From contig JAVHKY010000008.1 of assembly GCA_035079385.1 (NCBI GenBank), positions 5,874,001 through 5,938,000 on the forward strand: a DNA stretch of 64,000 bases, written 5' to 3'. Below the pieces are notes generated by a model. That model made no database searches, was not told the origin of the DNA, and worked only from the letters and a program-made list of their open reading frames with translations. Below are positions 13,481-25,774 of this stretch, in pieces. A program made the translations under genes and the position numbers. Position 1 is the first letter of the stretch; every line of letters starts with the position of its first letter. This DNA is from Aspidiotus rigidus (taxonomy: Eukaryota > Arthropoda > Insecta > Hemiptera > Diaspididae).

Positions 13481-14099
13481 GCCACTTACATTATTTTTCA
13501 CAACTGCGAGAGAGTAACTTGAGGCCGATTATGCTTCTTTCCATCAATAGACGGGGAACTTTTGCGTTGCTATTTCGAAAAGAATGTTGATACGCTTCAT
13601 TTCACTGCGAGAATGCACCCTCGTACTCGCTTATTTTTGGTTTTGATCCATCTACTACAGTTGTAAATCTAAAAGTTCCCGGTAAAGAACATTGATTTTC
13701 TAGCAAGTAAGCCGAAGGACGATTGTTATCCATCTTCAATTTACATATCGTTTAGAACCTCAAAGGTGAGATTCATTGTCTGAACAAACCGAGAAGAAGG
13801 GAACCTATTGTATCGGATTGAGGTAGAATTCATGAAATGCTGCAAGTTCCACTATAAAAGCTTCGTAGCTCGAAATTTTTTCAGTTCCTCTCTACGGAGT
13901 TAGAAGATTCTATCTCCTAGTCCTGAGGAGTTTCAAGTCCAACTCTTCACATAAATTCAGGGCTCTAAATTATTCCAAGTCCCCCCCTCCCCCCCCCATC
14001 ATACACATGGCACCTCTGAAGGGAGACTAGTGCAAATTTCTTTCAAGTCATCTCTATGATTAAAAAGGGTTGTACTCAAGAGGGTGGCGTTTCACAAAA
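13481..14099. other. Decayed dispersed modules
   Basis: No gene. At about 13850-13995 a degenerate 'cactataaaagc-ttcgtagctcgaaatttttt' module and a C-run before 'atcatacacatgg' resemble the dispersed CATATATAGCTCG / CCAAGTCCC module found in several elements of the window. Confidence 0.4.
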
Positions 14100-15078
14100 G
14101 ATACCACACAAAACAAGCAGCCGCGAGCGCTTTCGGTTAATTAACCATCTTCTGAGCGTAACTGAACCCAACATCAACGAAGACAGAGGAACACGAGATG
14201 AAATTCATGATTGAACTAGCGAGTCATCAAATTGTGAATCATTCTCATACACTATTTCAATCAATCCCTCATCAGGAATATACCTGTTCAGAACAGTGAT
14301 ATCTTCATTATTCCGGTGTCTAATAATTTCTATATTTTCCAAAGCCAACCGCTCGAAGTACGAATTCTCCTTATGGAGAAGGGCCTCAGAACCTTCCTCA
14401 AACTTATGGCCACTCTCAATTAAATGATCGGAGAGTGCCGATTCACCCAATCTACCCTTCTCCCAAGCCTTTTTATACTCAGCTACCCGAATCTGGAGCT
14501 GGCGGCCCGTCATTCCTACGTAGATACCCGAGCAGTCGTTGCACGCTACACTATAAACTCCACTCCTCTCGGCCACAGGAACGGGGTCTTTTAATCTTAC
14601 AAATAAACTTTTAACCGTGTTAGGATTATAAAATGCTGGCCGGAATCCAAAAGGGCGGAGGACACGTCCCAATTTCAAAGAGAACTTGTCCAGGAAAGGA
14701 ATTCTAATCCACCTCTTTCTACTGTCTTGGTGGTTCCTAGGGAGGGAGGTTGTGGAATCGAGGCATTTTCTAGTGAGCTTCCTCCGGACCATTAGGTCAA
14801 CATCCACTCTAACTTGATTAACCCTGGCCAGGTGCTTAATAGTCACAAGTTCCTTTTGAAAAGCCGCCTGACTCAAAGGTATTTGATTCAGTCGATGAAT
14901 TAGGCTATTGAAAGCCGCAATCTTATGGACAGTAAGACAAAAGGACGATCCGTGGATAACAAAATCGGTCGACGTTTGCTTTCTATAAATACCAAACTCA
15001 TGGATGCCATCATTATAGAGATGGACAAATCCAAAAAGTTTATTGATAAGCCACCTACTTTCAATGGATATTTCAAAG
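14100..15078 (-). pseudogene. Penelope-like element copy A, 5'-truncated
   Basis: Read on the minus strand, this is the 3' part of a Penelope-like element: the C-terminal RT blocks ('VGGLSINFLDLSI' at about 15030-15068 and 'IHEFGIYRKQTSTDFVIHG' at 14948-15004), then an uninterrupted 223-codon frame (14205-14876) holding the connector and the GIY-YIG endonuclease. In that frame the endonuclease shows 'GVYS' at residue 107, the Cys pair in 'ACNDCSGIYVG' (residues 111-121), the arginine of 'LQIRVAEY' and a glutamate in 'LALENIEIIRH'. The usual 'EH' after the arginine is 'EY'. The frame ends with '...DDSLVQS' and TGA. A frame change near 15010 splits the RT part. Upstream RT motifs A-C are absent because the copy is truncated at about 15078. 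Confidence 0.85.
14118..14162 (-). ncRNA. Decayed hammerhead ribozyme-like motif (copy A)
   Basis: On the minus strand, downstream of the coding end, the order is: CGCU, then CAGAAGA (the hammerhead core box CUGANGA with its second base changed), one extra U, a 4-bp stem GGUU/AACC around AAUU, GAA, A, a four-base loop GCGC, U, C, and GCGG. This is the layout of the minimal hammerheads known in flanking repeats of Penelope-like elements. Stem I pairs only if the U beside the core is bulged. The changed core base makes activity unlikely. Confidence 0.5.
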
Positions 15079-15254
15079 TTTCACCCCTTCAGGCCTTGAA
15101 ATTCCAACTACCCCTCTTTATGTATCCTAGACCGGAGTTTGTTGTTCCAAGTCCAGTGTCTCTATGCTCCAGCCTTATGTACCAAAAATCGTATCCTCAT
15201 TGACGTATAAGAGCTAACAATTATTACTGAATAAAAGTTATTAATCTCTCTCAC

Positions 15255-17166
15255 GCTTTGTGGGTCAAATCATTGTTGATGGCCTGTTTCCACAGCAGCC
15301 ACCACCAATGGTAACGCTACCAATAGTAGAAGAGGATGGTATATCCCTCCTAGATACCGAGGAGATGAATACAGAGGTCAATAGACTGCGGGGGTGTTGG
15401 AAGGCTCCACGCCCGGATGAGATTCCAAATCCAGTCTGGAGCGCCATACATTAAGGTGACCCAGCACTGCTTGTTGATATGTCCAATGCGGCAATTGCTG
15501 GGGGACTATTCCCTGTGCGATGGAAGAAAGCCAGGCTAGCGTTGATTGATTAGAAAGATAAACTATCTGGTCTACCATCCTCTTATCGTACAATTTGTCT
15601 GCTGGACAATGTTGGGAAACTCTTGGAAAGAGTGATAGCCAATCGACTAGGGAGCTAACTGAAGGAAAGAGATATAATCTCTAGTAGCCAGTACGGTTTT
15701 CGAACTGGACGCTGCACATCAGATGCTGGGATCGGCTGAAGAGGATAGCTGAGTCAGCGATTGCTATTCGTCAGTTTTGCGCAGCCGACAGCCTCGACAT
15801 GATTCCATTGGGGAGGATATTGGAAGCTTTTGTGGACGCAGGAGTGCCCGCATACCTGCTCAGGATGATCAGCAGCTACCTTAGCTGTCGTGAAATCCAA
15901 GCACAGACTTCTGCTGGTACAGTAAAGCGCCCTGTTACTTGTGGGGTACCCCAGGGGTCAGTCCTCGGGCCGCTTTTGAGGTGCGTCGAATTTAACGGGA
16001 TATTCAAGGTGAAGCTGCCACCGGGGGTTAAGCTTACCTGCTATGTAGATGACACCTTAGTGGTATGCACTGCCGAAACAACTGTAGCGAAGGAGAGCAG
16101 GGTAAACTGGGCTCTAGAGGTAGTGACAAGTTGGATCGAGTCGGCAAGACGTAGGCCATTTTATTCACGACCCGTCAGAAGTTCAGTCTACTCATCTTTT
16201 GTCTGCAAAGTGTGGAATCAGCAACCAAGAAACGAATTAAGTACCTGGGCATTTGGTTTGACTCAACGCTGAGCTTCAGGCGCCATTTCCTGATGGCAGT
16301 GGAAAAGGTGGGCCGGGTAGTTGGATACCTAAGCCGCCTGATGAGGAACCTAGGAGGACCGAGAGAAGCCAGAAGAAGGATCATGATGAGCACCGCCTTG
16401 TCGATTTTTCTATACGGTGTATCAGTATGGACCGACTCCATGAAGATACCATATAGAAGGAGAGAGATGGTAAAGATCCAACAAAGAGCTGCGCAGAGGT
16501 GTGTTGGTGCCTGCCGCACTATCTCGATGGAGGCTCTATGTGTATTAGCACGTTCACGACCAATCGAGCTCCTTGCTGAGGAGAAAGCGGTGGTGTTCAA
16601 AAAAGAAGACAACGACGACCAACCAAGAGGCCAGGCGCTCCTTGCTTGTAAAATGGAAAGAAAGAACTGCCCAGAGTGAGCTCGGTATATGGACAACCTG
16701 TGTGCTAATACGCGATCTTGATGAGTGGATGAACCGACACCATGGTCAGCTGAACTTTCACCTGACGCAGGTGTTAAGCGGCAATGGCTGCTTCAACAAA
16801 TACCTTCACGAGAAGTTGAAAAAAGTTGAGCAGGCAACGTTTTCGCACTGTGACCAAGAGCGGGATGGTGGACCACAACACACCTTATCTGAGTTTGAGG
16901 CGTGGAGGCGTGAGCGGGATAAGCTTAGACGGTCTCTTCAAGAGATCGAGGTAGATGAAGCGCTTGACCCGAGTAGCCTGGTACTCACCATGCTAGGTTC
17001 CGAAGAAGCATGGAACCAGTTGTCTGCATTTGCGGCCACCGTCATGAAGAGGAAGATGGACTGGGAATGGAGTAGGCAAATGCAGAACCCTGCTACGGCC
17101 TACTCGCCACCTGTGTACCACCAACATTCAGATTCGCATGAAGAGGATGAGGAAGGTCATCCTTGA
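15255..17166 (+). pseudogene. R1-like non-LTR retrotransposon, RT and C-terminal domain
   Basis: Broken ORF2 of an R1-like LINE. Visible in order: the N-terminal RT block 'RGCWKAPRPDEIPNPVW' (15387-15440); 'FPVRWKKARLALI' (about 15500-15538); 'SSYRTICLLDNVGKLLERVI' (15580-15640); 'QYGFRTGRCTSDA' (about 15690); motif B 'GVPQGSVLGPLL' (15943-15978); motif C 'CYVDDTLVV' (16039-16065; R1 relatives usually have YADD); 'KYLGIWFDSTLSF' (16230-16270); 'IELLAEEKAVVF' (16565-16600); and a C-terminal 'HGQLNFHLTQVLSGNGCF' region (16740-16797), followed by a degenerate Cys/His knuckle to 17166. Motif A is damaged ('ADSLDMIPLG'). At least four frame changes and several stops occur. The apurinic endonuclease and ORF1 are missing, so it is 5'-truncated. 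The satellite-bearing element starts 73 bases after its stop. Confidence 0.85.
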
Positions 17167-17239
17167 AGACAGAAGAAGGTAAAGAAATTCCAACAGCAAT
17201 CTACTATATTGTGTAATGTGGTGGTATTGTTGTTGTGTT

Positions 17240-17746
17240 TTGACATGTTCCATGTCTTTCTCTCGCCAGACCCCGATTTTGAAACTCGCGAGTACACCCC
17301 CCCTCCCCCCCCCCCCGTCAAGAGAAATCTCTACCCCGTGGGTGATTCAGAAATTCGCGAGTACACCCCGCGTAGTAATAATAATTAATAATAAATAAAT
17401 AAATAAATAATTAAATAAATAAATAATTAAATAATTAAATAAATAAATAATTAAATAATTATTATAATTAATAATTAGAAAATCTCTACCCCGTGGGTGA
17501 TTCAGAAATTCGCGAGTACACCCGCGTAATAATAATAAATAATTAATTAATTAATTAATTAATTGAAAAGTAAATAATTAAATAATTAAATAATTATTTA
17601 ATTAAATAATTAAATAAATAAATAATTAAATAATTGAATAAATAAATGATTAAATAATTAATATAATAATTAATAATTGGAAAATCTCTACCCCGTGGGT
17701 GATTCAGAAATTCGCGAGTACACCCCGCGTAATAATAATAATTAAT

Positions 17747-17777
<31 letters not shown>

Positions 17778-18317
17778 AAATAAATAAATAAATAATTAAA
17801 TAATTAAATAAATAAATAATTAATATAATTAAATAATCAAATAAATAAATAAATAAATAATTGAATAATTAAATAATTAAATAATTAAATAAATAAATAA
17901 TTAAATAAATAAATAATTGAATAATTAATATAATTGATAATTAGAAAATTTTCCAAGTCCCTCTTCCTATCATATATGGCTGGATAGTCGAAATTTTTCC
18001 AAGTCCCCTAGACTTGAATTGTCTCATACCATTCCAATACAACAGCGAGACAGGGGGCGAACGAGCGGAGCGAGTTCGCGCTACCTCATATTTCTCATTG
18101 AAGACTTGAATTTTCTCATACCAATTCCAATACAACAGCGAGATCGCCCGTTCGCCCCACGAAAGTTGATACCTCAAAATATAGAACACCCACAATTACC
18201 TCAAAATATTTCTCATACAAGACTTATACGACGCCAAGATAGGTAAAGGGAGTAAACGAATAATATCTCACGAACACTTGACCTAGTAGAAGAATTAATA
18301 ATAAATAAATAAATGAA

Positions 18318-18352
<35 letters not shown>

Positions 18353-19319
18353 ATAGATAAATAAATAAATAAATAAATAATATTAAATAATTAAACAATA
18401 AAATAATAGAATAATTAAATAATTAAATAATGAAATAATTAGATAATTAAATAATTAAATAATTAAATAATTGAATAATTAAACAATTAAATAATTAAAT
18501 AAATAAAGGCTGAATAGTCGAAATTTTTCCATGCCCCCTAGACTTGAATTGTCTCATACCATTCCAATACAACAGCGAGATCGCTCGTTCGCCCCACCGA
18601 AAGTTGATACCTCAAAACATAGAACACCCACAATTACCTCGAAATATTTCTCATACAAGACTTATACGACGCCAAGATAGGTAAAGGGGTAAACGAATAA
18701 TATCTCACGAACACTTGACCTAGTACAAGAATTAATAATAAATGAATAAATAAATAAATAAATAAATAAATAATATTAAATAATTAAATATTTAAATACT
18801 TGAATAATTAAACAATTAAATAAATAAAGGCTGGATAGTCGAAATTTTTCCATGTCCCCTAGACTTGAATTGTCACATACCATTCCAATACAACAGCGAG
18901 ACAGGGGGCGAACGAGCGGAGCGAGTTCGCGCTACCTCATATTTCTCATAGAAGACTTATACGACGCCAAGATAGGTAAAGTTTTTTAAGTCCCTCTTCC
19001 TATCATATATTGCTGGATAGTCGAAATTTTTCCAAGTCCCCTAGACTTGAATTGTCTCATACCATTCCAATACAACAGCGAGATCGCTCGTTCGCCCCAC
19101 CGAAAGTTGATACCTCAAAATATAGAACATCCACAATTACCTCAAAATATTTCTCATACAAGACTTACACGACGCCAAGATAGGTAAAGGGGTAAACGAA
19201 TAATATCTCACGAACACTTGACCTAGTAGAAGCCTAGACTGAAATATTTCATGATGACTGATAAAATATAAAAGACATGGAACATGATTTTCATTTATTT
19301 GGCTATGCCAGAAAATTTT
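17240..19319. mobile_element. Satellite-bearing repeat element, expanded copy
   Basis: About 2.08 kb, with the same TTGACATGTTCCATGTCTT left end and 'aaagacatggaacatg...gccagaaaatttt' right end as the 671-bp copy at 10553-11223. Block A (ending 'gagtacaccccgcgtaat') is present three times (about 17327, 17488 and 17686), each followed by long (ATAA/AATT)n tracts. Block B ('gctggatagtcg...aggtaaagg') is present about four times (17945-18295, 18508-18730, 18831-18985, 18995-19245). Long (AATA)n runs lie at 17740-17930 and 18296-18385. Some block B copies carry 'gcgaacgagcggagcgagttcgc'-like hairpin sequence and others a shorter 'gagatcgctcgttcgcc'. The one long frame over the AATA run is a microsatellite artefact. 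Confidence 0.75.
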
Positions 19320-19554
19320 TAAAATACTTGATTAATGGGAACACCATTCAGCGGCAATAACATATTTAACAAGTGATGACCGGAAGAAATGAACACTTGT
19401 ATACCCGACAAAAAATTGTAAATCACAATTAATTAACTCGTTGATAAATTGTCATCATTTCGAATTACGTTAAGGATTATGTACAGCTATATAGAGCGAA
19501 GAGGAAGCGAAGTTGTCGTCTCTGAAGAAATATTTGTTCTTATGCTGTTTTGCA

Positions 19555-19745
19555 CGCCAGGAGGCACTGCAACTTGGCGGTTGCCGAGTAGAAGGGGGGG
19601 GGGGTTCGCCGAGGAAATTCTTTCTTCACCGAGGTTATGTCAATTCCGGTGTCGGAGGAAACAAAATTAAATGCATACGCAATCTGCGCCTATTCCATCA
19701 TGGAGGACAGGCGGTGTTTTCAAATGCGACACGAACGCGAATCTC
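19555..19745 (+). repeat. Dispersed repeat, first copy
   Basis: Matches 25775-25957 in the same orientation. Shared words include 'gcaacttgg', 'ggttcgccga', 'ggaaacaaaattaa', 'acgcaa' and 'ggacaggcgg'. In this copy a G-run (19596-19605) precedes 'ttcgccgagg'. No product is recognised: the overlapping frames in the two copies are not conserved in phase. Confidence 0.65.
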
Positions 19746-22700
19746 TCTTACGCTGCTTGGAACAGCGATAACGCCAAACTTTTTCTGCGAGTATCACAGC
19801 GACTTAACTGGTGTCTCCAGGTTTCCGCGAAACTTTCTTATCAAGCTCTAGAGTGAAAATTTTCTCAAGGTCTACCTCTTTGAAGCTTGTAACCCTCGTG
19901 TGAATTCTTATGACCGGAAACCGGCTTTACCAGTCTTGGGCCTTAGTGCTCCAGGCTCATTTATCTAAAAATCTCTTCTTAATTCATACAAAGTAATACA
20001 GAGTCAATATAAAGCTCACTATCATTGAAGAAGAGTTGGTCTCTCTAACGCTGCTAATAACAACCATAGCGCGAAACTTCCCTGCGCGGGTATCACACAG
20101 CAAGTCAACAGCCACCTCAAGTTTTAGCGAGAAAAAAACGCACGAAACTTTAAACTATGATGCTTCGAGGTAGAAATTTTCTCAAGGCCCACTTCTTTCG
20201 CGCTCGAAATTTTTCTAGTTACTCCTCCTCATATAAATATCCGAGACCGAAATCAGGCTTTCGGGTGCGTTCAATTTGGCGGTTTATTTTTTCGACGTAA
20301 GATTTAATTTGGCGGATTATTTCTTGCAGTTACATACACAGGTACGAGTTGTATGTACGAACTATCTGCTGTGATGGTATTTTCCATCTTCAGCTGACGT
20401 GATGAGAAAAGGAGAATTGATGATCCGCCACTGCTAACATGTCGAAGAGAGTATCGGTCCTTTCCATACAATCTCAATTTTTACATATTTCTCGACACGT
20501 CGCCGTTATTTCACCCATTTCAAATCAACTGGCTTATGAGTTGAGCGTCCTTGAGGAAACTCTCGTTCTCTTCAAACAGTGAAAATAAAAAAAGATACGT
20601 AAAATCAATTCGAAAGCATTTAAGGAGGATCAATACTCGCCTGAAAATTACACGCGGAAACGAACTGAGTTCACTGTTCCACACCTGTATCCAAAACTAA
20701 TCGTCATTCTTCAACCATCACGATGCGGTTGCGCGCGTTGTTTCCCCAATGCTTATACGTACGTAAAAGGTATAATAATACGTGAATATACGACTGTAAA
20801 AAACCTCATCTCTACTTGAAATCAGTTTCACATCAAAGAGCGAGCAGTAAATTAGATTTAAATCTTCGAAGTCGTTCTACTCCACGAATATTTTGCTATC
20901 GACTCGACATTCCACCTGTAGCTGGACGAGAAATCAAGGAACTCTTATACATACCCTTCTCTTAATGTTTACGACTTCTCGCATTCTGCTGACATATCAT
21001 TGTAAGAAGAAAAAATTCTAGCCCATTTTTTATTTTCATCGATATGATTTCTAAATTCGACTACCCGCGTATTCATCTCCACATTCACACAGCTTCTCAC
21101 ACACAATATTATGCGTACGAGCATTATACATAAATAAATCGGACAATAAAGAGCGACGACGACCGACCCAGCCCACGTATTGAAGAGAGCCGGTAATATT
21201 CAACCTGTCGCACCGGTAGGTACTTCGCTTCCTCACTCGTAGCACCTTGTAATATACAGCCACAACAAAACCAAAAGTGCCTACAAAATAAAATAAAAAA
21301 GAAGTTTCTTCGAGTATAATACAACGTGTTCGCATTCAATTCTTTGCCGCGTTATGCCGAGAGAGGCTTTTCACAGCCATCATCCTTTTCTTCTTCGAAC
21401 CATTCACACCCCTGCGTCTCACTCTGGTCGGTGGCTAACGTCGGCGACTTAATCAACAAATACTATCTTCCGTCGTAACACTGCATTTTTTCCCGCCATC
21501 GTTGCACGTCAAAAATCATCATTTTTTGTGGAAGAAGAAGACGACGATCCGAACAAGCGAGCGACGATAGTATTGAGAGCTTTCGGACAGTCAGAATATG
21601 ATTCGTTATATTGTGTTTTTTCCTTCTCCGGTTTGTTTATGTACGCATTATAAGGTGCTTCGAATTCTGAGTCACGTTCTCCTTCGAATTATTCGCTCTC
21701 CCAAATCTAATGTCAACAGTCACGAAACGGTAAATGCTTCGTAGGTGAGATTTGGGTTTCGCATTCCGACGGTGTAGGGCAGATAATACAGCGTGATCTC
21801 GGAATTCGGTTTCAACTATTTTATTTCCAAAATGTTTAACCTTTGGCAACATCGCAGAATTTTCACCTCTTTCCTACTACTTACTGTAACATGGGTCACA
21901 TACTCACAACCCAAAAATGTTTCACCCCTTTTCACACATATTCTTTTTATATTTTCAGTTTTATTACGCTTTGACACTCACGTAATGAGATTATATTCCG
22001 TACAAGCGCCTTCATTTCAACAAATCACTGTTACATTCTTTCTACTTACAGATTATATGGGGAAATAAGGAATAAGAAAATTGACTCTAAATATACTTCG
22101 AGATTCTACAAAATAAAAACCAACGTTCTGCGTAAATACGAGTACATATAAAGGCAATTTAAATTTCTCAATTTTATTGCTTACTTTTGGTATCTTTTCA
22201 CACCTTCTTGAAAATAAGCGATCAGATATGAGCTTACGACTCCATTTGTCACATATTAGTTTTAGGAAACTGATTTTGGATCGTGACGTGGGATATTTGA
22301 GTTCCATGATGTGGTAGTGATCTCAAAAATCCTAGGCTGTCTTTGCTCTCTTTTCAGGAAGTCTTCTGATTAGATGATTATCAGCCAAGGAAGACGAGTA
22401 AGTCCATATCTCCCATCTCGATCGAACTAATGATTGGTGTACAGTTAAATGAGCTTTTACTATATTTAGTTTCGCTTTTTTGATCGCATCCCTTGTACCT
22501 CCGTGAAGTTCAACCGTTGTCTCCATAATTATTCATTATAGGTCGACTACCAGAAAACTGCAGTCCAGAAATTCATCGTTTCTCCTAAAAATATTCATCG
22601 AACTGTGTCAATCAATCTGGAATTGGTTAACGACCGCCATCGCCATTGCGTTCAGCTATTTTCTTTTTCAAGTGCTGTGTTCAATTACTAATATTGCTGA

Positions 22701-22853
22701 TATTCATGGTAGGTGTGATACATAGTATTAACTAAATCACTTTCAGTCATTTTTCGAAGTCACCCTTCGGCCATATTTTTGTTTCCTCTCCGAGTCATTA
22801 GTTGGTCACTTTTTTTTTAAATCTCTATTACATTATTTTTTTCAATACTCAAG
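19746..22853. other. No gene; CpG-rich unique core at 20260-21860
   Basis: No repeat family of this window and no recognisable protein. The central part is CpG-rich in the same way as the other unique islands. Short frames on both strands (up to 94 codons at 21051-21335) have no domain. From about 22540 the sequence returns to lower CpG content. Confidence 0.4.
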
Positions 22854-23226
22854 TGTTGGCAGACCTGCAAATGACGAGCCACTCTGTGGCAGCTCCATTC
22901 CCCCCCCCCCCCCAATGACGGAATTTTGAGTCGCGACTAATGCCATAATTTTGTTCACATTTTGTTCAATTTTGTTCAACAAATTTTAAATTTTGTTCAC
23001 TCGTCGTTTTCCCGCTACAGCCATTTCAATTTTTTTTTTTTTTTTTTTTGGGGGGGGGGGGTTGGAGAAATGCAGCACCCCCAATCTTCGAATTTTGGGT
23101 TCAAGTCCATATGATAATTTTGTTCACATTTTGTTCAATTTTGTTCAGGAAACTTTGGACTTTGTTCACCCATCATTTCTCCGCTACATACATTCAACAT
23201 TTTGGGGCCTAAGGAATTAATGTATA

Positions 23227-24752
23227 CAGGGTGGACCAGAAAGATGTTACCAGTTAAATGGGTGTTTGCGCTAAATCTGTTGTAGCGCAAAAATTCAAAA
23301 CATTAGACGTATAGTTGAAACGTACGAATTTTGTACCTCAATTTTATCTCCAATTTGAGCCACGACCGAAGTTTCTACAACTTTTCTAAGCCGAGTTATG
23401 GACCAAAATATGCCGAAAATTCACCAAATCGCCAGGGTTCCCAAAATAGGGCTTGAAAATTAATTAATTCACAGTATTGAACTGAATTTTCAAAATTTCA
23501 ATAATCAAATTATTGTTTCTTAGTAGAATTTGGACGGGGAAAACGAGAAAAATAGTAACAAAATCCTAAGAAGCAACGAAATGGGTTAATTGGCCCAAAA
23601 AGGGTCAAAATTCCTCCAAGTTGGAAAATCTGAAGACCCCGTGTTCGATAGTTGCAGGTGGATGCGAGAAAATTCTTGCGAAAGAGGGAGTGATTTCGTG
23701 AAGTTCGTCCTTTGTTATGAGCTCGCGGTGTGAGATTGAATAGGCCTCGTAATAGGATGGGCAAATTCACAAAAAATCTCGTTGTTTGACGCAAAGGTGG
23801 CAAGGTTACTCTGAAGTCTGTCTTCTGTCATGAGCTCGCGGTGGGAGATCGAGTAGGGCCCCCTGTTCAATAGAGGCGGGTGAATCTGTAAAATTTTGCG
23901 TGAAGACACGTGAAGGATCAAACACAGGGCCTTGATCGTTCTCTCACGGGAAGCTTAACGAATGACGGTCTCGGGATATCCTTCTCTGCACTGGCTGACA
24001 AGACGAGAATTTTCTTGAATTCACATGCTTAGATAAAACGGGGCTGTTACAGTTCTCTCCTTGCGAGGTCACACTGGGACGCGATCTTCGCGGTATGTTT
24101 TTCTCCACTGCCTGAAACAACGAAAATTTTCTCGTACTCCCCCTATTAGATCGAACCCAGGGCTCCAACTGGTCTCTCACCGCGAGCTCATGACGAAAGA
24201 TGAGCGTCGAGCTCATCTCTTTCTTCGCGTGAAACCGGGAAGATTTTTGCGGATTCCCCTGCCTGGGCATGACAGATCTCGTACCGCAAGCTCATGACGA
24301 ACAATGAGCTTCGAGCTATCATTCCCTCTTTTGTGTGACACCGGGAAGATTTTCGCGGATTCACCGACCTCTGTTGAACACAAGGCCCTATTCCATTGCT
24401 CACCGCAAGCTCATCCATGACGAAAGATGGACTTCGAGGTCTCACTACCTCCTTTGCGTGAAACCGGGGGGATTTTTGTGAATTCTTTAGTCTGTATCAA
24501 ATAGGGGGGGGGGGGGTATGAAGGTTCTATCATCGCGAGCTCATGACGAAAGATGAGCTTCAAGGTATCATTCCATCCTTCGCGTGAAACCGGGAAGATT
24601 TCCGCAGGGTCCTCTGCCTGTATCAAACACGGGGGCATGACTGATCTCTTACTGCGAGCTCATGACGAAGGATGAGCGTTTTGCGTTTTTGCGCTACGAC
24701 AGGTTTAACCCAAATTCCCATTTAACTGTCAACATCTTTTTGGCACACCCTG
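23227..24752. mobile_element. Nested palindromic element with CAGGGTG ends
   Basis: The left end CAGGGTGGACCAGAAAGATG (23227-23246) and the inverted right end closing in 'cacaccctg' (24752) continue as imperfect inverted repeats for about 65 bases, through 'cagttaaatggg' and 'gtagcgcaaaaa'. Inside are about 115-base units with the core 'gcgagctcatgacgaaaga'. They face one way on the left (23650-23960) and the opposite way on the right (24100-24680), so the interior is also palindromic, centred near 24000. The element interrupts the word 'ctaagga...atgtataca' that the flanking arms share, which indicates a later insertion. No coding capacity. Confidence 0.65.
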
Positions 24753-24929
24753 CAATTATGCACAGTATTTATTTCAGAAAATTGAATAGAATAAAATATT
24801 ATTCAAGTTCAAAAATAAGAGGAGAGGCCAGGGTATTTCATGCCTATGGGTCCCAAAATATGAGATAAAATATGGGTGAATTTTGCTTATAAATTCATAG
24901 ATGAGAGAGGGGAGGTGTATACATTTCCT

Positions 24930-25590
24930 TAGGCCCCAAAATGTTGATATATGTAGCGGAGAAATGATGGGTGAACAAGATCCAAAGTTCCCTGAACAAA
25001 ATTAAACAAAATGTGAACAAAATTATCACATGGATTTGAACCCAAAATTCGAAGATGGGGGGGCTGCATTTCCCCAGCCTCCCAAATTCGAATTGGCTGT
25101 GCGGGGAAACGACGAGTGAACAAAATTGAACAAAATATGAACAAAATTATCACATGGATTTGAACCCAAAATTCAAAGATGGGGGCTGCATTTCCCCAGC
25201 CCCCCCAATTTGAAATGGCTGTAGCGGGGAAACGACAAGTGAACAAAACTTGAAATTTGTTGAACAAAATATGGACAAAAGCATCACATGGATTTGAACC
25301 CGAAATTCGAAGATGGGGGGCTTTATTTCCCCAGCCCCAAATTTGAAATGGCTGTAGCGGAGAAACGACGAGTGAACAAAATTTAAAATTAGTTGAACAA
25401 AATTATCACATGGATTCGTATGGATTTGAACCCAAACTTCAAAGGTGGGAGGCTGCATTTCCCCAGCCCCTCCCCGCAAATTTGAAATGGATGTAGCGGG
25501 GAAACAACGAATGAACAAAATTTAAAATTTGTTGAACAAAATTGAACAAAATGTGAACAAAATTATGGCATTAGTCGCGACTCAAAATTC
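24930..25590. repeat. Tandem array of about 120-base GAACAAAATT units
   Basis: Four to five units, each with 'gtgaacaaaatt', 'atcacatggatttgaaccc', 'aaattcgaagatggggg', 'gctgcatttccccagcc' and 'atggctgtagcgg-gaaacgac'. The word 'ggttcaaatcc' (reverse strand) resembles a pol III B box, but no A box was found at the right distance. The array forms the right arm of the foldback element. Confidence 0.75.
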
Positions 25591-25774
25591 CGTCATGGGG
25601 GGTTGGGGAAATGGAGCTCTCTGAGGCCTACTCAACACCTACGTACTATCGACATACAGACGACACTCTGTTGGCAAGAAACCAAGCATAGGCACATGAA
25701 GACAGAAGAAGAAGAGTCCTGACAGCAACTCAGCTCCAAGTTGTGTCTAATGTGTGTGCATTAGTTTGCTTCCC

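Larger units (their letters stand above)
22854..25637. mobile_element. Foldback-type palindromic element with tandem-repeat arms
   Basis: The left arm (22854-23226) and right arm (about 24918-25637) are inverted copies. Both contain 'cagctccatt-ccccc', 'gagtcgcgactaatgcca', runs of 'attttgttcac' / 'gtgaacaaaat', and 'tttctccgctacat...attttggggcctaagg'. The arms consist of about 120-base tandem units with a 'cccccatctt' box; the left arm has two units and the right arm four or five. Between the arms sits a second palindromic element (23227-24752). No transposase is present. The design matches foldback elements such as Drosophila FB and Galileo, whose long inverted ends are made of variable tandem repeats; membership in that superfamily is not shown. 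Confidence 0.7.

Noticed and set aside
16339..16370. CUGAUGAG in the R1-like LINE
   Set aside because: No stem II and no GAAA in position; it is part of the coding sequence.
18213..18398. Frame encoding a long FIYL repeat
   Set aside because: It is a translation of the (AATA)n microsatellite.
24930..25590. Possible CRISPR-like array or tRNA-derived repeat in the GAACAAAATT units
   Set aside because: Units are directly adjacent without spacers, and the B-box-like word has no A box; it is a minisatellite arm of a foldback element.
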